From: Vibrio toranzoniae
GTDB lineage: Bacteria > Pseudomonadota > Gammaproteobacteria > Enterobacterales > Vibrionaceae
Length of the DNA stretch: 64,000 bases
Direction of reading: 5' to 3'
NCBI RefSeq assembly: GCF_024347655.1
Contig: NZ_AP025515.1
Coordinates: 186,001 to 250,000, forward strand
In this document: one piece after another, positions 26,060-35,142 of the stretch
Layout of the letters: each line of letters starts with the position of its first letter
How positions within the stretch are numbered: the stretch's first letter is position 1
Position numbers and translations under genes: made by a program
Notes under the pieces: generated by a model
The model's database searches: none
Seen by the model: the letters and a program-made list of their open reading frames with translations, nothing else
Told to the model about the DNA's origin: nothing

Positions 26060-27580
26060 ATGACAGCACTGCACAGCTTACATGCAGAGGAATTAAAAGC
26101 CTCGCACGACATGATGGCGATAATGAAAGATGTACGCTTGGTGAGAGGTTTAGCGTACGTAAATGGCAAATGGGTAAGTGGTGACCAATTTCACCCGGTG
26201 GTTAACCCAGCGGATGGTACGGTCATCGGCTACATCACTAAGCTATCTCAACAACAACTCTATCAAGCGATTGATGAAGCCGATCAAGCCTTTCGTCAAT
26301 GGCGAAAAATGCAAGCAGAACAACGCGCTGAAATTCTCATGTGTTGGCACGATCTGATTCTAGAATCAAAACAAGATCTCGCTCGTTTGATGGTCATGGA
26401 ACAAGGCAAAACATTAGGTGATGCTTTAGGTGAGATTGACTACGGCGCCTCCTTTATTCGTTGGTTTGCAGAGGAAGCACGACGTAACTATGGCGAAACC
26501 ATCCCAAGTCATATTCCGAATGCGCAACTGTCGACGATGCGCGAACCGATTGGTGTCGCAGCATTGATTACGCCATGGAACTTTCCTAATGCCATGATCA
26601 CACGAAAAGCCGCCGCGGCATTAGCGATAGGCTGTCCAGTGCTCATTAAACCCGCCAGTGAAACGCCTTTCTCGGCATTGGCCTTGGCAGAGTTGGCGGA
26701 CCGAGCTGGTTTTCCGCCAGGTGTATTTAATGTGATCACTGGCGATGCGGTGATGGTGTCACAAACCTTGTGTCACTCCGATAAAGTCAAAGCGCTCTCA
26801 TTCACAGGCTCAACTCGAGTGGGTAAATTACTGCTGCGCGACGCGGCACAAACCGTGAAGAAATGCAGCATGGAGCTCGGCGGTAATGCCCCTTTCATCG
26901 TACTGGCAGATATGGATATCGAGCAAGCAGCCAAAGCCGCCGTGGATGCCAAGTTTCAAACTGCGGGACAAGACTGCTTGGCCGCAAACCGTATCTTCGT
27001 CCCTGATGATAAGTACGAAGCGTTTTTGGAAGCGTTTGCCAAAGAAATGAACCACATCGTTTTAGGCAATGGTTTAGATGAAAAAACCACCATGGGGCCG
27101 CTGATCAATCTAGCTGCAGTCGATAAAGCACATGATTTGGTGCGTGACGCACTCGACAAGGGCGCGCGATTGGTGACGGGATACCACCAGCCCGTACCAA
27201 GCGAAAACTTCTTCGCGCCAACATTACTGGCCGATGTCACCCCAGACATGGCGGTGTATCGCGAAGAGAATTTTTGTCCTGTAGCAGGCGTATTGCCTTA
27301 CCAAGACTTAAATACCGTGATTGAAATGAGCAACGACACTGAGTACGGCTTAGCTGCCTATGTTTATGGTCACGATATTCACCAAATTTGGCGCTGCATG
27401 CGTGGTTTGGAGTTTGGCATGGTGAGCGTGAACTCGGTCAAGATGACTGGCCACCCTATCCCATTCGGCGGCGTGAAACAGTCAGGGCTTGGACGAGAAG
27501 GCAGTCGCCACGGCTTTGAAGAATACAGTGAAATCAAATACTGCTGCTTGGGCGCATTGCCTACCGTCAGTGGCAGTTGA
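26060..27580 (+). CDS. doeC: Aspartate-semialdehyde dehydrogenase of ectoine degradation (ALDH family)
   Basis: 506 residues of the aldehyde dehydrogenase superfamily: PWNFPNAMITRK cofactor loop, SFTGSTRVGK, general base in MELGGNAPFI, and the catalytic Cys in FQTAGQDCLAANR. It is closest in style to GabD succinate-semialdehyde dehydrogenases. In the Doe pathway it oxidises aspartate-beta-semialdehyde to aspartate. A ~30-residue N-terminal extension precedes VNGKWV. doeD follows after 35 bases. Context, not sequence, decides the substrate. Confidence 0.87.
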   Translation: MTALHSLHAEELKASHDMMAIMKDVRLVRGLAYVNGKWVSGDQFHPVVNPADGTVIGYITKLSQQQLYQAIDEADQAFRQWRKMQAEQRAEILMCWHDLILESKQDLARLMVMEQGKTLGDALGEIDYGASFIRWFAEEARRNYGETIPSHIPNAQLSTMREPIGVAALITPWNFPNAMITRKAAAALAIGCPVLIKPASETPFSALALAELADRAGFPPGVFNVITGDAVMVSQTLCHSDKVKALSFTGSTRVGKLLLRDAAQTVKKCSMELGGNAPFIVLADMDIEQAAKAAVDAKFQTAGQDCLAANRIFVPDDKYEAFLEAFAKEMNHIVLGNGLDEKTTMGPLINLAAVDKAHDLVRDALDKGARLVTGYHQPVPSENFFAPTLLADVTPDMAVYREENFCPVAGVLPYQDLNTVIEMSNDTEYGLAAYVYGHDIHQIWRCMRGLEFGMVSVNSVKMTGHPIPFGGVKQSGLGREGSRHGFEEYSEIKYCCLGALPTVSGS

Positions 27581-27615
27581 GATACGAAATATGGATATCC
27601 AAGAGGAGAAGGATC

Positions 27616-29022
27616 ATGAGCAACAAAACCCAACAACTTTTAGAGATCGATCGTCAGAGAGTATTTCATGCCTCAACCCACCTGAAGCAGTATGCGGCTG
27701 GGGAGCTTTCGGGAAGAATTATCTCGAGCGGAAACGGAATACGCATCACCGACTCAGAAGGCATCGAGCTAATAGACGGCTTTGCCGGGTTGTATTGTGT
27801 GAACATTGGCTATGGCAGGACTGAAATGGCCGATGCCATTTATGAACAAGCCAAAGCGTTGGCGTACTACCACACTTACGTCGGCCATACGAACGAAGCG
27901 CTAGTCACACTGTCAGACCGCATTATCAAAATGGCGCCTGAAGGCATGAGCAAAGTCTACTACGGCATGTCAGGCAGTGACGCGAACGAGACTCAACTTA
28001 AGCTAGTGTGGTACTACAACAATGCTCGTGGTCTACCAGAGAAGAAAAAAATCATCTCCCGTGATCGTGGCTACCATGGTTCAAGTATCGCTTCGGGTTC
28101 AATGACCGGGTTACCTCTGTTCCACGCACATTTTGATTTACCGCTTGATCGCATCAAGCACACCATGGCGCCGTATTACTACCGCCGTGAAGACGAGAGT
28201 ATGTCTGAGCTTGAATTCTCTCAATATTGTGCGGATCAACTCGAAGCGATGATCTTGGAAGAAGGCCCAGAAACGGTGGCGGCGATGATCGCAGAGCCGG
28301 TGCTCGGTACTGGTGGTATTGTGCCACCACCAGAAGGTTACTGGCAGGCAATTCGCAAAGTGCTCGACAAATACGATGTACTCTTGATTGCGGATGAAGT
28401 GGTCTGTGGCTTTGGTCGCCTCGGCTCCGACTTTGGCTCACTTCATTACGACATGAAACCGGATCTCATCACGGTAGCGAAAGGGTTAACCTCAGCGTAT
28501 CAACCTCTGTCAGGTGTGATCGTTGGAGAACGCGTTTGGAGTGTGCTAGAAAACGGCACCGACCAATGGGGCGCCATTGGACACGGCTACACCTATTCTG
28601 GTCACCCAATGGGAGCGGCGGCCGCGAACTGCAATCTCGATATCATTGAGCGGGAAGGCTTGGTGCAAAACGCAGCCGACGTCGGGGCTTACTTGCAGCA
28701 ACGCATGGCGGAGACGTTTAACGATCATCCATTAGTCGGTGATACCCGTGGTATTGGCTTGTTACATGCGTTGGAGTTTTCTTCCGACAAACTCCGCCGA
28801 GCACACTTTGATCCAAACTTGAAAGTGGGTCCACAAATCGCGGCGGCCTGTTTAGAACAGGGGTTGATCGCACGAGCAATGCCACATGGTGACATCCTCG
28901 GCTTTGCTCCACCGCTTATCGCAAATCGTAATGACATCGACACCATTGTCGATAAAGCGCATCAAGCGGTAAACAAAGTGATGGATAACCTCGTCACGTC
29001 TAAACAGTGGCAGCCAAAATAG
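27616..29022 (+). CDS. doeD: Diaminobutyrate transaminase (class III, PLP)
   Basis: 468 residues of class III (omega) aminotransferases: SDANETQLKLV, the DEVVCGFGRLG motif with the PLP-ring Asp, and the Schiff-base Lys in ITVAKGLTSAYQPLSG. DoeD converts 2,4-diaminobutyrate to aspartate-beta-semialdehyde for DoeC. The ATG at 27616 has AGGAGAAGG at SD distance; the frame is open to 27577 but overlaps doeC without support. It ends the cluster. Confidence 0.88.
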   Translation: MSNKTQQLLEIDRQRVFHASTHLKQYAAGELSGRIISSGNGIRITDSEGIELIDGFAGLYCVNIGYGRTEMADAIYEQAKALAYYHTYVGHTNEALVTLSDRIIKMAPEGMSKVYYGMSGSDANETQLKLVWYYNNARGLPEKKKIISRDRGYHGSSIASGSMTGLPLFHAHFDLPLDRIKHTMAPYYYRREDESMSELEFSQYCADQLEAMILEEGPETVAAMIAEPVLGTGGIVPPPEGYWQAIRKVLDKYDVLLIADEVVCGFGRLGSDFGSLHYDMKPDLITVAKGLTSAYQPLSGVIVGERVWSVLENGTDQWGAIGHGYTYSGHPMGAAAANCNLDIIEREGLVQNAADVGAYLQQRMAETFNDHPLVGDTRGIGLLHALEFSSDKLRRAHFDPNLKVGPQIAAACLEQGLIARAMPHGDILGFAPPLIANRNDIDTIVDKAHQAVNKVMDNLVTSKQWQPK

Positions 29023-29058
29023 CCGCGCATGACCCTACTCGCAAACCTACCAACAATT

Positions 29059-29090
29059 ACCGCCCCCTCTAACCAAATTAGAGGGGCGGT
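29059..29090. terminator. Hairpin between doeD and the minus-strand unit
   Basis: ACCGCCCC(C)TCTAA pairs with TTAGAGGGGCGGT with one bulged C. There is no clear T-tract on either side, but it sits where two convergent transcripts end, directly beside the stop of the 49-aa ORF. Confidence 0.5.
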
Positions 29091-29091
29091 C

Positions 29092-29241
29092 CTAAGAGAT
29101 AGACGACATGGAAACAATACCAGCAATACTTTCCGCATAAAAATCGATTGACAGGTTAGGCGAAGAGTTAAATTGTTGTTCAAGGTCAATAAGATGCGGA
29201 ATGTAAAGCATTGAGACGAATAGAAGAAGAGCCGTGTACAA
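29092..29241 (-). CDS. Candidate 49-aa small membrane-anchored peptide
   Basis: The minus-strand frame starts at TTG 29241, right after the helicase stop (TAAGAAAGGGG then TTG), and ends with TAG at 29092. The peptide has a hydrophobic start (YTALLLFVSMLYIPHL) and an acidic/Ser tail ending GIVSMSSIS. The AAAGGGG is too close to the TTG for ideal SD spacing; an in-frame ATG lies 14 codons later. The stop abuts a hairpin, which favours a real gene. Confidence 0.35.
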   Translation of the reverse strand: MYTALLLFVSMLYIPHLIDLEQQFNSSPNLSIDFYAESIAGIVSMSSIS

Positions 29242-29249
29242 CCCCTTTC

Positions 29250-30521
29250 TTAACGACGCGCTTTACCACGATTTTGATGGATCTTAAGTTTCGCTTTCAT
29301 CTTGCGCTTTTCTGATGAACGACTCTTACTGCGACCACCGCGCTCGGGGGCAAGGTCTTTTTCAAGACTTGGTTCAAAGCCCTCTAGCCACTCTTGAGGC
29401 AAACGCGTATCCAGTAGTCGCTCGATATCCCCCAATAGGTACGCCTCATCCTGACTCATTAAAGAGGTTGCTAAGCCACTGTTACCTGCACGGCCAGTAC
29501 GACCAATACGGTGAACGTAGTCTTCCGCCTTGAATGGCATATCATAGTTCACAACTTGTTCTAGCTGCTGAATATCGATACCACGCGCTGCGACATCAGT
29601 TGCAATCAACGCTCGCACCTTGCCTGATTTGAAATCGTCGAGTGCTTTTTGACGAGCACCCTGACTCTTATCACCATTAATTGATGCCGCTTTTATGCCG
29701 TCTAGCTTAAGTTCTTTTACGAGCGCATCAGTCCCCTGCTTAGTTTTGGTGAAGACCAACACTTGTTGCCAGTTCTTTGAACCGATCAAGTAAGCCAACA
29801 GTTCACTTTTACGTGATTTATCAACCGGATAAACCATCTGAGTCACGGTGTCAGCCGTGCTGTTTTTAGGCGTCACTTGAATTTCACTTGGTGACTGCAT
29901 CATGCGATACGCCATTGCTTTGATCTTGTTATCGAACGTAGCCGAGAAGAACAAGGTTTGGCGAACTTCATTCATACGCGAAAGAATGCGTTTAATATCT
30001 GGCATAAAACCCATATCAAGCATACGGTCAGCTTCGTCCAATACCAATACTTCTGTCTGGCTCAGCATAATGTTCTTAGTGAACATGTGATCAATCAAAC
30101 GACCAGGTGTTGCTACCAAGATATCTGCGCCTGCGCGTAAGTTGTCAGTTTGAACCTTCATACTTACGCCGCCATAAGCCACAACCACTTTCAGGTCCGT
30201 GCCTTTCGCGTAGCTGGTTACATTATCAAATACCTGTTGTGCGAGTTCACGAGTTGGTACTAAAACCAATGCGCGAACTAACTTAGGGTTGGGGATAACG
30301 TTGTCTTTAGTCTCGATTAATCTTTGAATAATCGGCAAACCAAATGCTGCCGTTTTGCCGGTACCCGTTTGCGCACCTGCCAATACATCTTTACCTTCTA
30401 ATACCAAAGGAATCGCTTGTTCTTGAACACTGGTTGGAGCCGTAAAATTTAGCTCTGATAGCGTAGTAAGAAGGTGCTCAGACAATCCAAGTTGGTTAAA
30501 AGATTTAGTAGGTTCAGACAT
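29250..30521 (-). CDS. rhlE: DEAD-box ATP-dependent RNA helicase, RhlE type
   Basis: 423 residues with TSVQEQAIP (Q motif), AQTGTGKT, PTRELAQQ, TPGRLIDH, DEADRMLDMGF, SAT, ATDVAARGIDI and HRIGRTGRAG. The basic C-terminus (RSKSRSSEKRKMKAKLKIHQ) probably contacts RNA. It differs from the helicase at 2812-4101 and has no Lys homopolymer. It would remodel rRNA or mRNA structures. The 49-aa ORF follows it immediately. Confidence 0.9.
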   Translation of the reverse strand: MSEPTKSFNQLGLSEHLLTTLSELNFTAPTSVQEQAIPLVLEGKDVLAGAQTGTGKTAAFGLPIIQRLIETKDNVIPNPKLVRALVLVPTRELAQQVFDNVTSYAKGTDLKVVVAYGGVSMKVQTDNLRAGADILVATPGRLIDHMFTKNIMLSQTEVLVLDEADRMLDMGFMPDIKRILSRMNEVRQTLFFSATFDNKIKAMAYRMMQSPSEIQVTPKNSTADTVTQMVYPVDKSRKSELLAYLIGSKNWQQVLVFTKTKQGTDALVKELKLDGIKAASINGDKSQGARQKALDDFKSGKVRALIATDVAARGIDIQQLEQVVNYDMPFKAEDYVHRIGRTGRAGNSGLATSLMSQDEAYLLGDIERLLDTRLPQEWLEGFEPSLEKDLAPERGGRSKSRSSEKRKMKAKLKIHQNRGKARR

Positions 30522-30578
30522 AGTATGATGCTCAAAGATTAAATAGGCGCGGATTGTAGCAAACCTGCATTACGCTGT

Positions 30579-31190
30579 TTACCTTTCCTTTTGATTTTTC
30601 ATCAATTGAAGCGTACTAAACTGGTTTGCTTCCGCTAAAACGCTTGGATATAGCTCATGAAAGTGACACTGCAACTTATCATAGTGGCGTTCGAGGTCTT
30701 GGTAACAGTTTTTTAGCATGCCTAGCTTAGGCCTTCTTAAAGCCATTCGCTGTAATACTAGCTCAATAGAAGACATGTCTTGATAGCTTTCCAGCCATCG
30801 TTGTTCTGCCATCTTCTGATGAATAGTAATGAAGTTTTCAGGCCAGTGTGACTCTTGATGCTCAAAAATCTGTTGATGACTGTCTAAACAAAAGTGCTCT
30901 AACGATTGTGTCGAGAACTTCTGCCAATGATTAGCCAAACAATGATCCCAGAATACATCGAGCGCAATAGGCGCAAAGCGTCTTGTTTGGTCTGAAAAGA
31001 GAGATTTTGCAGAGCGTGAAACATCATGACGGTCGGTATAGCTATCAACGAATCGATGAAGTCTTATGCCGTTAGAAAGCGAATCTGAATAGTGTTTATT
31101 GGGGTCACCCTTAACGAAGTCACCTAACAAATTACCGGCTAAGTTGCTGTTACAATGTTGAGCGATGTGTAGGTGTGCGAGAAAGTTCAT
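30579..31190 (-). CDS. acpH: Acyl-carrier-protein phosphodiesterase
   Basis: 203 residues, the size of E. coli AcpH (YajB, 193). Matching segments are MNFLAHLHIA, GNLLGDFVKG, GIRLHRFVDSYTD and ALDVFWDHCLANHW, which carry the His/Asp residues of this HD-like hydrolase. It removes 4'-phosphopantetheine from holo-ACP. It stands alone, 57 bases upstream of the helicase start and in the same direction. Confidence 0.9.
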   Translation of the reverse strand: MNFLAHLHIAQHCNSNLAGNLLGDFVKGDPNKHYSDSLSNGIRLHRFVDSYTDRHDVSRSAKSLFSDQTRRFAPIALDVFWDHCLANHWQKFSTQSLEHFCLDSHQQIFEHQESHWPENFITIHQKMAEQRWLESYQDMSSIELVLQRMALRRPKLGMLKNCYQDLERHYDKLQCHFHELYPSVLAEANQFSTLQLMKNQKER

Positions 31191-31351
31191 TGAACCTCAT
31201 TAAAGTATCGAGAACTAAGTAACATGGTAAACGTACTCGTTTATCTTCGCGAACTTTAATGAGGATAGTTTTGCTATGAAGTGTGAGCGAATGAGATTTG
31301 CTCAGTTTAAGAATTGTTTAATTTGAGAATGTTGAACTACAAAATCTTTAG

Positions 31352-31489
31352 CTAAGAAAGCTTAGTTTGAGATTTAAAAAGTTCTTCTGCCAGCTGTTGA
31401 ACGGTCTGCTCATAGTCAGATAAATCAATGCCGATTTCCATAGCATCTAACAACTCAAGACTTTCGTCATTATAAGATTGGTCACTCAT
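31352..31489 (-). CDS. Small acidic protein (45 aa)
   Basis: ATG 31489 is preceded by an excellent GAGGGGG at SD distance and the frame closes with TAG at 31352. The peptide starts MSDQSYNDESLELLDAMEIG, is strongly acidic and likely helical (EQTVQQLAEELFKSQTK). I recognise no family. The clean SD and amino-acid make-up suggest a real gene. Confidence 0.6.
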   Translation of the reverse strand: MSDQSYNDESLELLDAMEIGIDLSDYEQTVQQLAEELFKSQTKLS

Positions 31490-31934
31490 AGTGCCCCCTC
31501 TATTCCTTGGTGTGGACATAATGTCCTGTTAACTAGTGCACCATCTTGGACTTATATTATGTCACTTTGATGAAAGCACTCTACTTTACCCATTCCATAT
31601 TTATAGCTTGAAGCTACTCGCGATCATTAACGCTTGTTACGCTAAAGGGGTATGCGCGAACGACATATGTACTAACACCTTACACTAAGTACAACTAATT
31701 ACTCTAAAAGTTTTGAAGCGGATCATAGTCAAACGTTTGCCCTTTTCATTCCACTCATCGAACTCAATCGAATGTACAATAAAATTTACAGTGGATATTT
31801 AAAATTACATTAAGCATTGCATTTGAAATTAAACTCAATCAGAATACTTAAAAATCGAGATATTCTTTGGGTTTATTCTCTTAAGCTAGAAGAATTACAA
31901 CGTAAACACACCTTAACGTAAAGAATTATATACA
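31490..31934 (+). other. Long intergenic region upstream of tyrP
   Basis: 445 AT-rich bases between the divergent 45-aa gene and the transporter. Apart from the TyrR boxes at 31773-31809 it contains TCAAACGTTTGC (31729-31740), a partial PurR-like palindrome. I see no ORF. Confidence 0.5.
31773..31809 (+). promoter_or_regulatory. Tandem TyrR boxes upstream of tyrP
   Basis: TGTACA-N6-TTTACA (31773-31790) matches the TyrR consensus TGTAAA-N6-TTTACA at 11 of 12 fixed positions. One base further, TGGATA-N6-ATTACA (31792-31809) matches at 9 of 12. A strong box next to a weak box is the arrangement known for E. coli tyrP. Confidence 0.75.
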
Positions 31935-33158
31935 ATGAATAAATCAAAGGTTTTTGGTAGTACTTTGATCATTGCAGGCACTACAATTGGTGCTGGCATG
32001 CTCGCCCTTCCACTCGCTTCAGCTGGAATTGGTTTCTCAACTTCACTTTTTTTAATGCTGGGGTTATGGGCTCTAATGGCCTTCACTGCATTATTAATGG
32101 TGGAGCTTCACCAATTCGCAGAATCGGACGCCACCCTACATACTTTAGCTCACACAATTTTAGGGACCAAAGGAAAGTGGATAGCGAGCTTCGCCGTTAT
32201 GTTTCTCTTCTACGCTTTATGTGCGGCATACATAGCCGGCGGTGGTGCACAATTTAATCAGCGTATCTCTGAGATCACTAACATTCAACTTAATAGCCAA
32301 ATCACAACGCTTTTGTTCACACTGTTAGTTGCATGCGTTGTGACCATTGGTACACATAGTGTCGATAAAGTTAACCGAGTTTTATTTGGATTAAAGTTGA
32401 TCGCAATGGTCATCGTGCTCAGCTTCTTAGCTCCAAATATTACTTCGCAGTACCTAATGAGCATGCCTTTACAACAAGGCCTTGTTGTTGCAGCGATACC
32501 GGTTGTATTTACCTCTTTTGGTTTTCACGGCAGTATTCCATCAATTGTCCGGTACTTAGATGGTGATGTTCGCTCTTTACGTAAGGTAATGATTATTGGT
32601 TCTGCATTGCCGTTGGTTATATACGTATTCTGGCAGAGCGTAACTTTAGGTGTAGTTAGCCAAGAACAGTTGCTATCAGACACAAGCTTAGGCGCACTTT
32701 TAGTCTCACTGTCGCAAACCGTTCAACAATCAAACTTAAGTGTGATAGTTGGTGTATTTGCCGATCTTGCGCTTCTGACTTCTTTTATTGGCGTTAGTTT
32801 AGGTTTGTTTGAATTCATGGGCGATTCATTGAGCAAGAAACTAGGTAATGCAAAACGCGTTAAAACAGCCGCTATCACCTTCTTGCCACCACTGGGGTTT
32901 GCGTTATTTTATCCACAAGGTTTCATCATGGCCTTGGGTTACGCCGCAATTGCACTGTCAGTATTGGCGATTCTTTTACCAACCGTGATGGTATACAAAG
33001 TGCGCTACACGAACTTCTCAGCAAAGCCTCAAGGTACAGAAGCGACCTACCAAGTGTTAGGCGGAAGCAAAGCGTTATTTTTAGCCGGCAGCGTTGGTGT
33101 ATTTATCATTGCCACTCAAATTCTTATTTCAGTGGGATTACTACCTTCATTAGGTTAA
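31935..33158 (+). CDS. tyrP: Tyrosine/aromatic amino-acid permease (TyrP-like, HAAAP family)
   Basis: 407 residues (TyrP of E. coli 403) with eleven or so membrane helices. The N-terminus (GSTLIIAGTTIGAGMLALPLASAGIGF) is the HAAAP substrate/ion-binding signature shared by TyrP, Mtr and TnaB. GFHGSIPSIVRYLDGD is also conserved. It imports tyrosine, perhaps other aromatics, with protons. TyrR boxes in the promoter support tyrosine over tryptophan. The start codon has only a weak SD (AACGTAAAG). Confidence 0.87.
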   Translation: MNKSKVFGSTLIIAGTTIGAGMLALPLASAGIGFSTSLFLMLGLWALMAFTALLMVELHQFAESDATLHTLAHTILGTKGKWIASFAVMFLFYALCAAYIAGGGAQFNQRISEITNIQLNSQITTLLFTLLVACVVTIGTHSVDKVNRVLFGLKLIAMVIVLSFLAPNITSQYLMSMPLQQGLVVAAIPVVFTSFGFHGSIPSIVRYLDGDVRSLRKVMIIGSALPLVIYVFWQSVTLGVVSQEQLLSDTSLGALLVSLSQTVQQSNLSVIVGVFADLALLTSFIGVSLGLFEFMGDSLSKKLGNAKRVKTAAITFLPPLGFALFYPQGFIMALGYAAIALSVLAILLPTVMVYKVRYTNFSAKPQGTEATYQVLGGSKALFLAGSVGVFIIATQILISVGLLPSLG

Positions 33159-33275
33159 TAAACCCATATCTAACAATTACACTTGATGGAGATCTCATAA
33201 ATGGCATGTTGGTATCATTAATTTTCACAATTAATTGATTGTTGTCACATTTTTATTGAGATCGGTTATTTAGAG

Positions 33276-33305
33276 TCCACGGTAAAGGATTTACCGTGGA
33301 GTTTT
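33276..33305 (+). promoter_or_regulatory. Perfect 11-bp hairpin plus T-run covering the chemoreceptor SD
   Basis: TCCACGGTAAA (33276-33286) pairs with TTTACCGTGGA (33290-33300), followed by GTTTTT and the ATG at 33307. It looks like the terminator of tyrP, yet the only good SD for the next gene, GGAG at 33298-33301, is inside its 3' arm. It could be a terminator, an attenuator, or an SD-masking hairpin. Confidence 0.65.
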
Positions 33306-33306
33306 T

Positions 33307-34731
33307 ATGAAAGAAGTACAATTTCGAACGATAGACAAGCTGTTTATTAAAATGTCTATCAACGATAAGTTTTGGGTTATTTTCTTAATCTTTTTCGCCG
33401 CTGTGGCGAGCCTAGCTGGAATGAGCTACGTCAACAAAATGGAACAAATTGACGCAAGTGCAAAACAGCAAGTTGAATATCAACTCAAAGGCATTTTATC
33501 AGCGTCAGATTCCCCTGCCTCTGTTCGTTCTGTTAGCCAACAAACAGGCGCTCAAGAAACCATCATTTCGAACAATGGCGCGGTTACCGCAACAGCTATT
33601 GGACAAGATGGTAATTACTACTCTCTTACCGTCTCAAACAACGATACACAAAACCAAAAGCAGCAAGCACTGTACACTTTATTACTCAGTCTTTTATGGT
33701 GTGTGCCTTTTGGTCTTTTCTGTTATTGGGTAGCGACCTTCTTAGGTGGCGCTCTTTGGGTACTTTACTCAACGACTCAAAAGATTGGTGATGGTGACTT
33801 AACTTCACGCCTTGGTTTCCACCCTGGCCGTGATGAATTTGGTACGATTGGTTGTGCACTCGATCGCTCAATGGACACCCTAAGTGAGTTGGTTAATAAC
33901 GTTAATCACAGCGCAGCCTCACTAAGTGAAACGTCTGCTTCTTTCGAAAAAGAGATGAAGCGCAGCGAAACACAAATCATTAGCCAGAACTCATCCCTAG
34001 ACTCTGTTGCGACAGCAATGGATCAGATGACGGCATCTGCGAATGAAGTGACTAATATTTCCGCGCGTGCAACAGAGCAAACTGAGCACGATACGCAGCA
34101 AATCAATGACAGCCACGCTAAAGTTCAACTCGCAATCTCAGAGATCACCACCCTTTCATCTTTGATTGAGCAAACCTCTTCTTCTGTTACCAGCTTGAAT
34201 GTGAACACCAGCCAAATTAATGAAGTGATCACGACGATCAACGCTATCTCAGAGCAAACCAACCTACTTGCCCTGAATGCTGCGATTGAAGCAGCTCGTG
34301 CGGGTGAACAAGGTCGTGGTTTCGCGGTCGTTGCTGATGAAGTGAGGACCCTGGCGAGTAGAACTCAATCAGCTACGGTTGAAATCCACGCAATGATTGA
34401 ACGTTTACAACAAGAAAGTCAAAATATCGCAAAGATCACCGAGAAAACGGTCAATCAAGCACAAACCAGTAGCCAGTTGATTTCAAATATTGGTGATGAC
34501 GTGAACTCTATCGCCGACTCGGCTCAAGCTCTAATGGACATGAGTATTCAGATAGCAACGTCAGCGGATGAGCAAAGTAACGTCGCGAATACCGTCGCAG
34601 CGGAACTTAACGATATCCGTAGTCAATCCAATGTGATTAAAGACGTGGTACAAAACTCTTCAAATGGCGTATCTAAGCTAACAGAAGCATCGGTGTCTTT
34701 ATCTAAAACATTAGCAAGATACCGTACTTAG
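33307..34731 (+). CDS. Methyl-accepting chemotaxis protein with short sensor loop
   Basis: 474 residues: TM1 ([15 protein letters not shown]), a short periplasmic part of ~80 residues, TM2 ([24 protein letters not shown]), HAMP ([25 protein letters not shown]), then a signalling helical hairpin with the invariant tip [37 protein letters not shown]. It signals through CheW/CheA to the flagella. The periplasmic part is too small for a Cache domain; the ligand is unknown. The SD lies inside the hairpin upstream; an ATG at 33352 is a possible alternative start. Confidence 0.9.
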   Translation: MKEVQFRTIDKLFIKMSINDKFWVIFLIFFAAVASLAGMSYVNKMEQIDASAKQQVEYQLKGILSASDSPASVRSVSQQTGAQETIISNNGAVTATAIGQDGNYYSLTVSNNDTQNQKQQALYTLLLSLLWCVPFGLFCYWVATFLGGALWVLYSTTQKIGDGDLTSRLGFHPGRDEFGTIGCALDRSMDTLSELVNNVNHSAASLSETSASFEKEMKRSETQIISQNSSLDSVATAMDQMTASANEVTNISARATEQTEHDTQQINDSHAKVQLAISEITTLSSLIEQTSSSVTSLNVNTSQINEVITTINAISEQTNLLALNAAIEAARAGEQGRGFAVVADEVRTLASRTQSATVEIHAMIERLQQESQNIAKITEKTVNQAQTSSQLISNIGDDVNSIADSAQALMDMSIQIATSADEQSNVANTVAAELNDIRSQSNVIKDVVQNSSNGVSKLTEASVSLSKTLARYRT

Positions 34732-34784
34732 CGTTCGACCTAAATAACACTAAGTGACTCTAAGTTAAAATCAACGAAACGAAG

Positions 34785-34806
34785 AAGGGCTCGATAGAGC
34801 CCTTTT
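34785..34806 (+). terminator. Intrinsic terminator of the chemoreceptor gene
   Basis: AAGGGCTC-gata-GAGCCCTT (34785-34804) with a T-run after it. Between here and 35040 I see only AT-rich sequence with no supported gene. Confidence 0.75.
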
Positions 34807-35040
34807 CCCTTATGAGTGTTTTAAATTAGTTTACGCTGAAAGCTAGGTTGTCATTAAAGATATATCGGTCTGAGGTTGGATCTCACAGTTTCAATCCAAC
34901 CATTGGCAGCAAAGCCTACCGTTACAACATCGAAACTAGCACCGAAAAAGTAACGTATTCATCTAAAATGAGACGCACCACTGTGTGCCCACTAACTATC
35001 GAATTATCATTACCATGAAGCAAGTCGCAAAGGAAAGATT

Positions 35041-35142
35041 ATGAGACATCAAAACTGTCTAATAATCGAGCTTAGGGGTAATCTAGTGGAGCAGGTCTTA
35101 CTTTCGCTTACCCTCTTGCTGCAGGTGACACATAATGAATAA
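35041..35142 (+). CDS. Candidate 33-aa upstream ORF coupled to the zinc-ribbon gene
   Basis: ATG 35041 follows AAAGGAAAG at good SD distance. The peptide starts MRHQNCLIIELRGN, becomes Leu-rich (VLLSLTLLLQ) and stops at TAA 35140-35142, eight bases inside the next gene, whose ATG is at 35135. Such overlap suggests translational coupling or a regulatory leader ORF. No family is recognised. Confidence 0.4.
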   Translation: MRHQNCLIIELRGNLVEQVLLSLTLLLQVTHNE

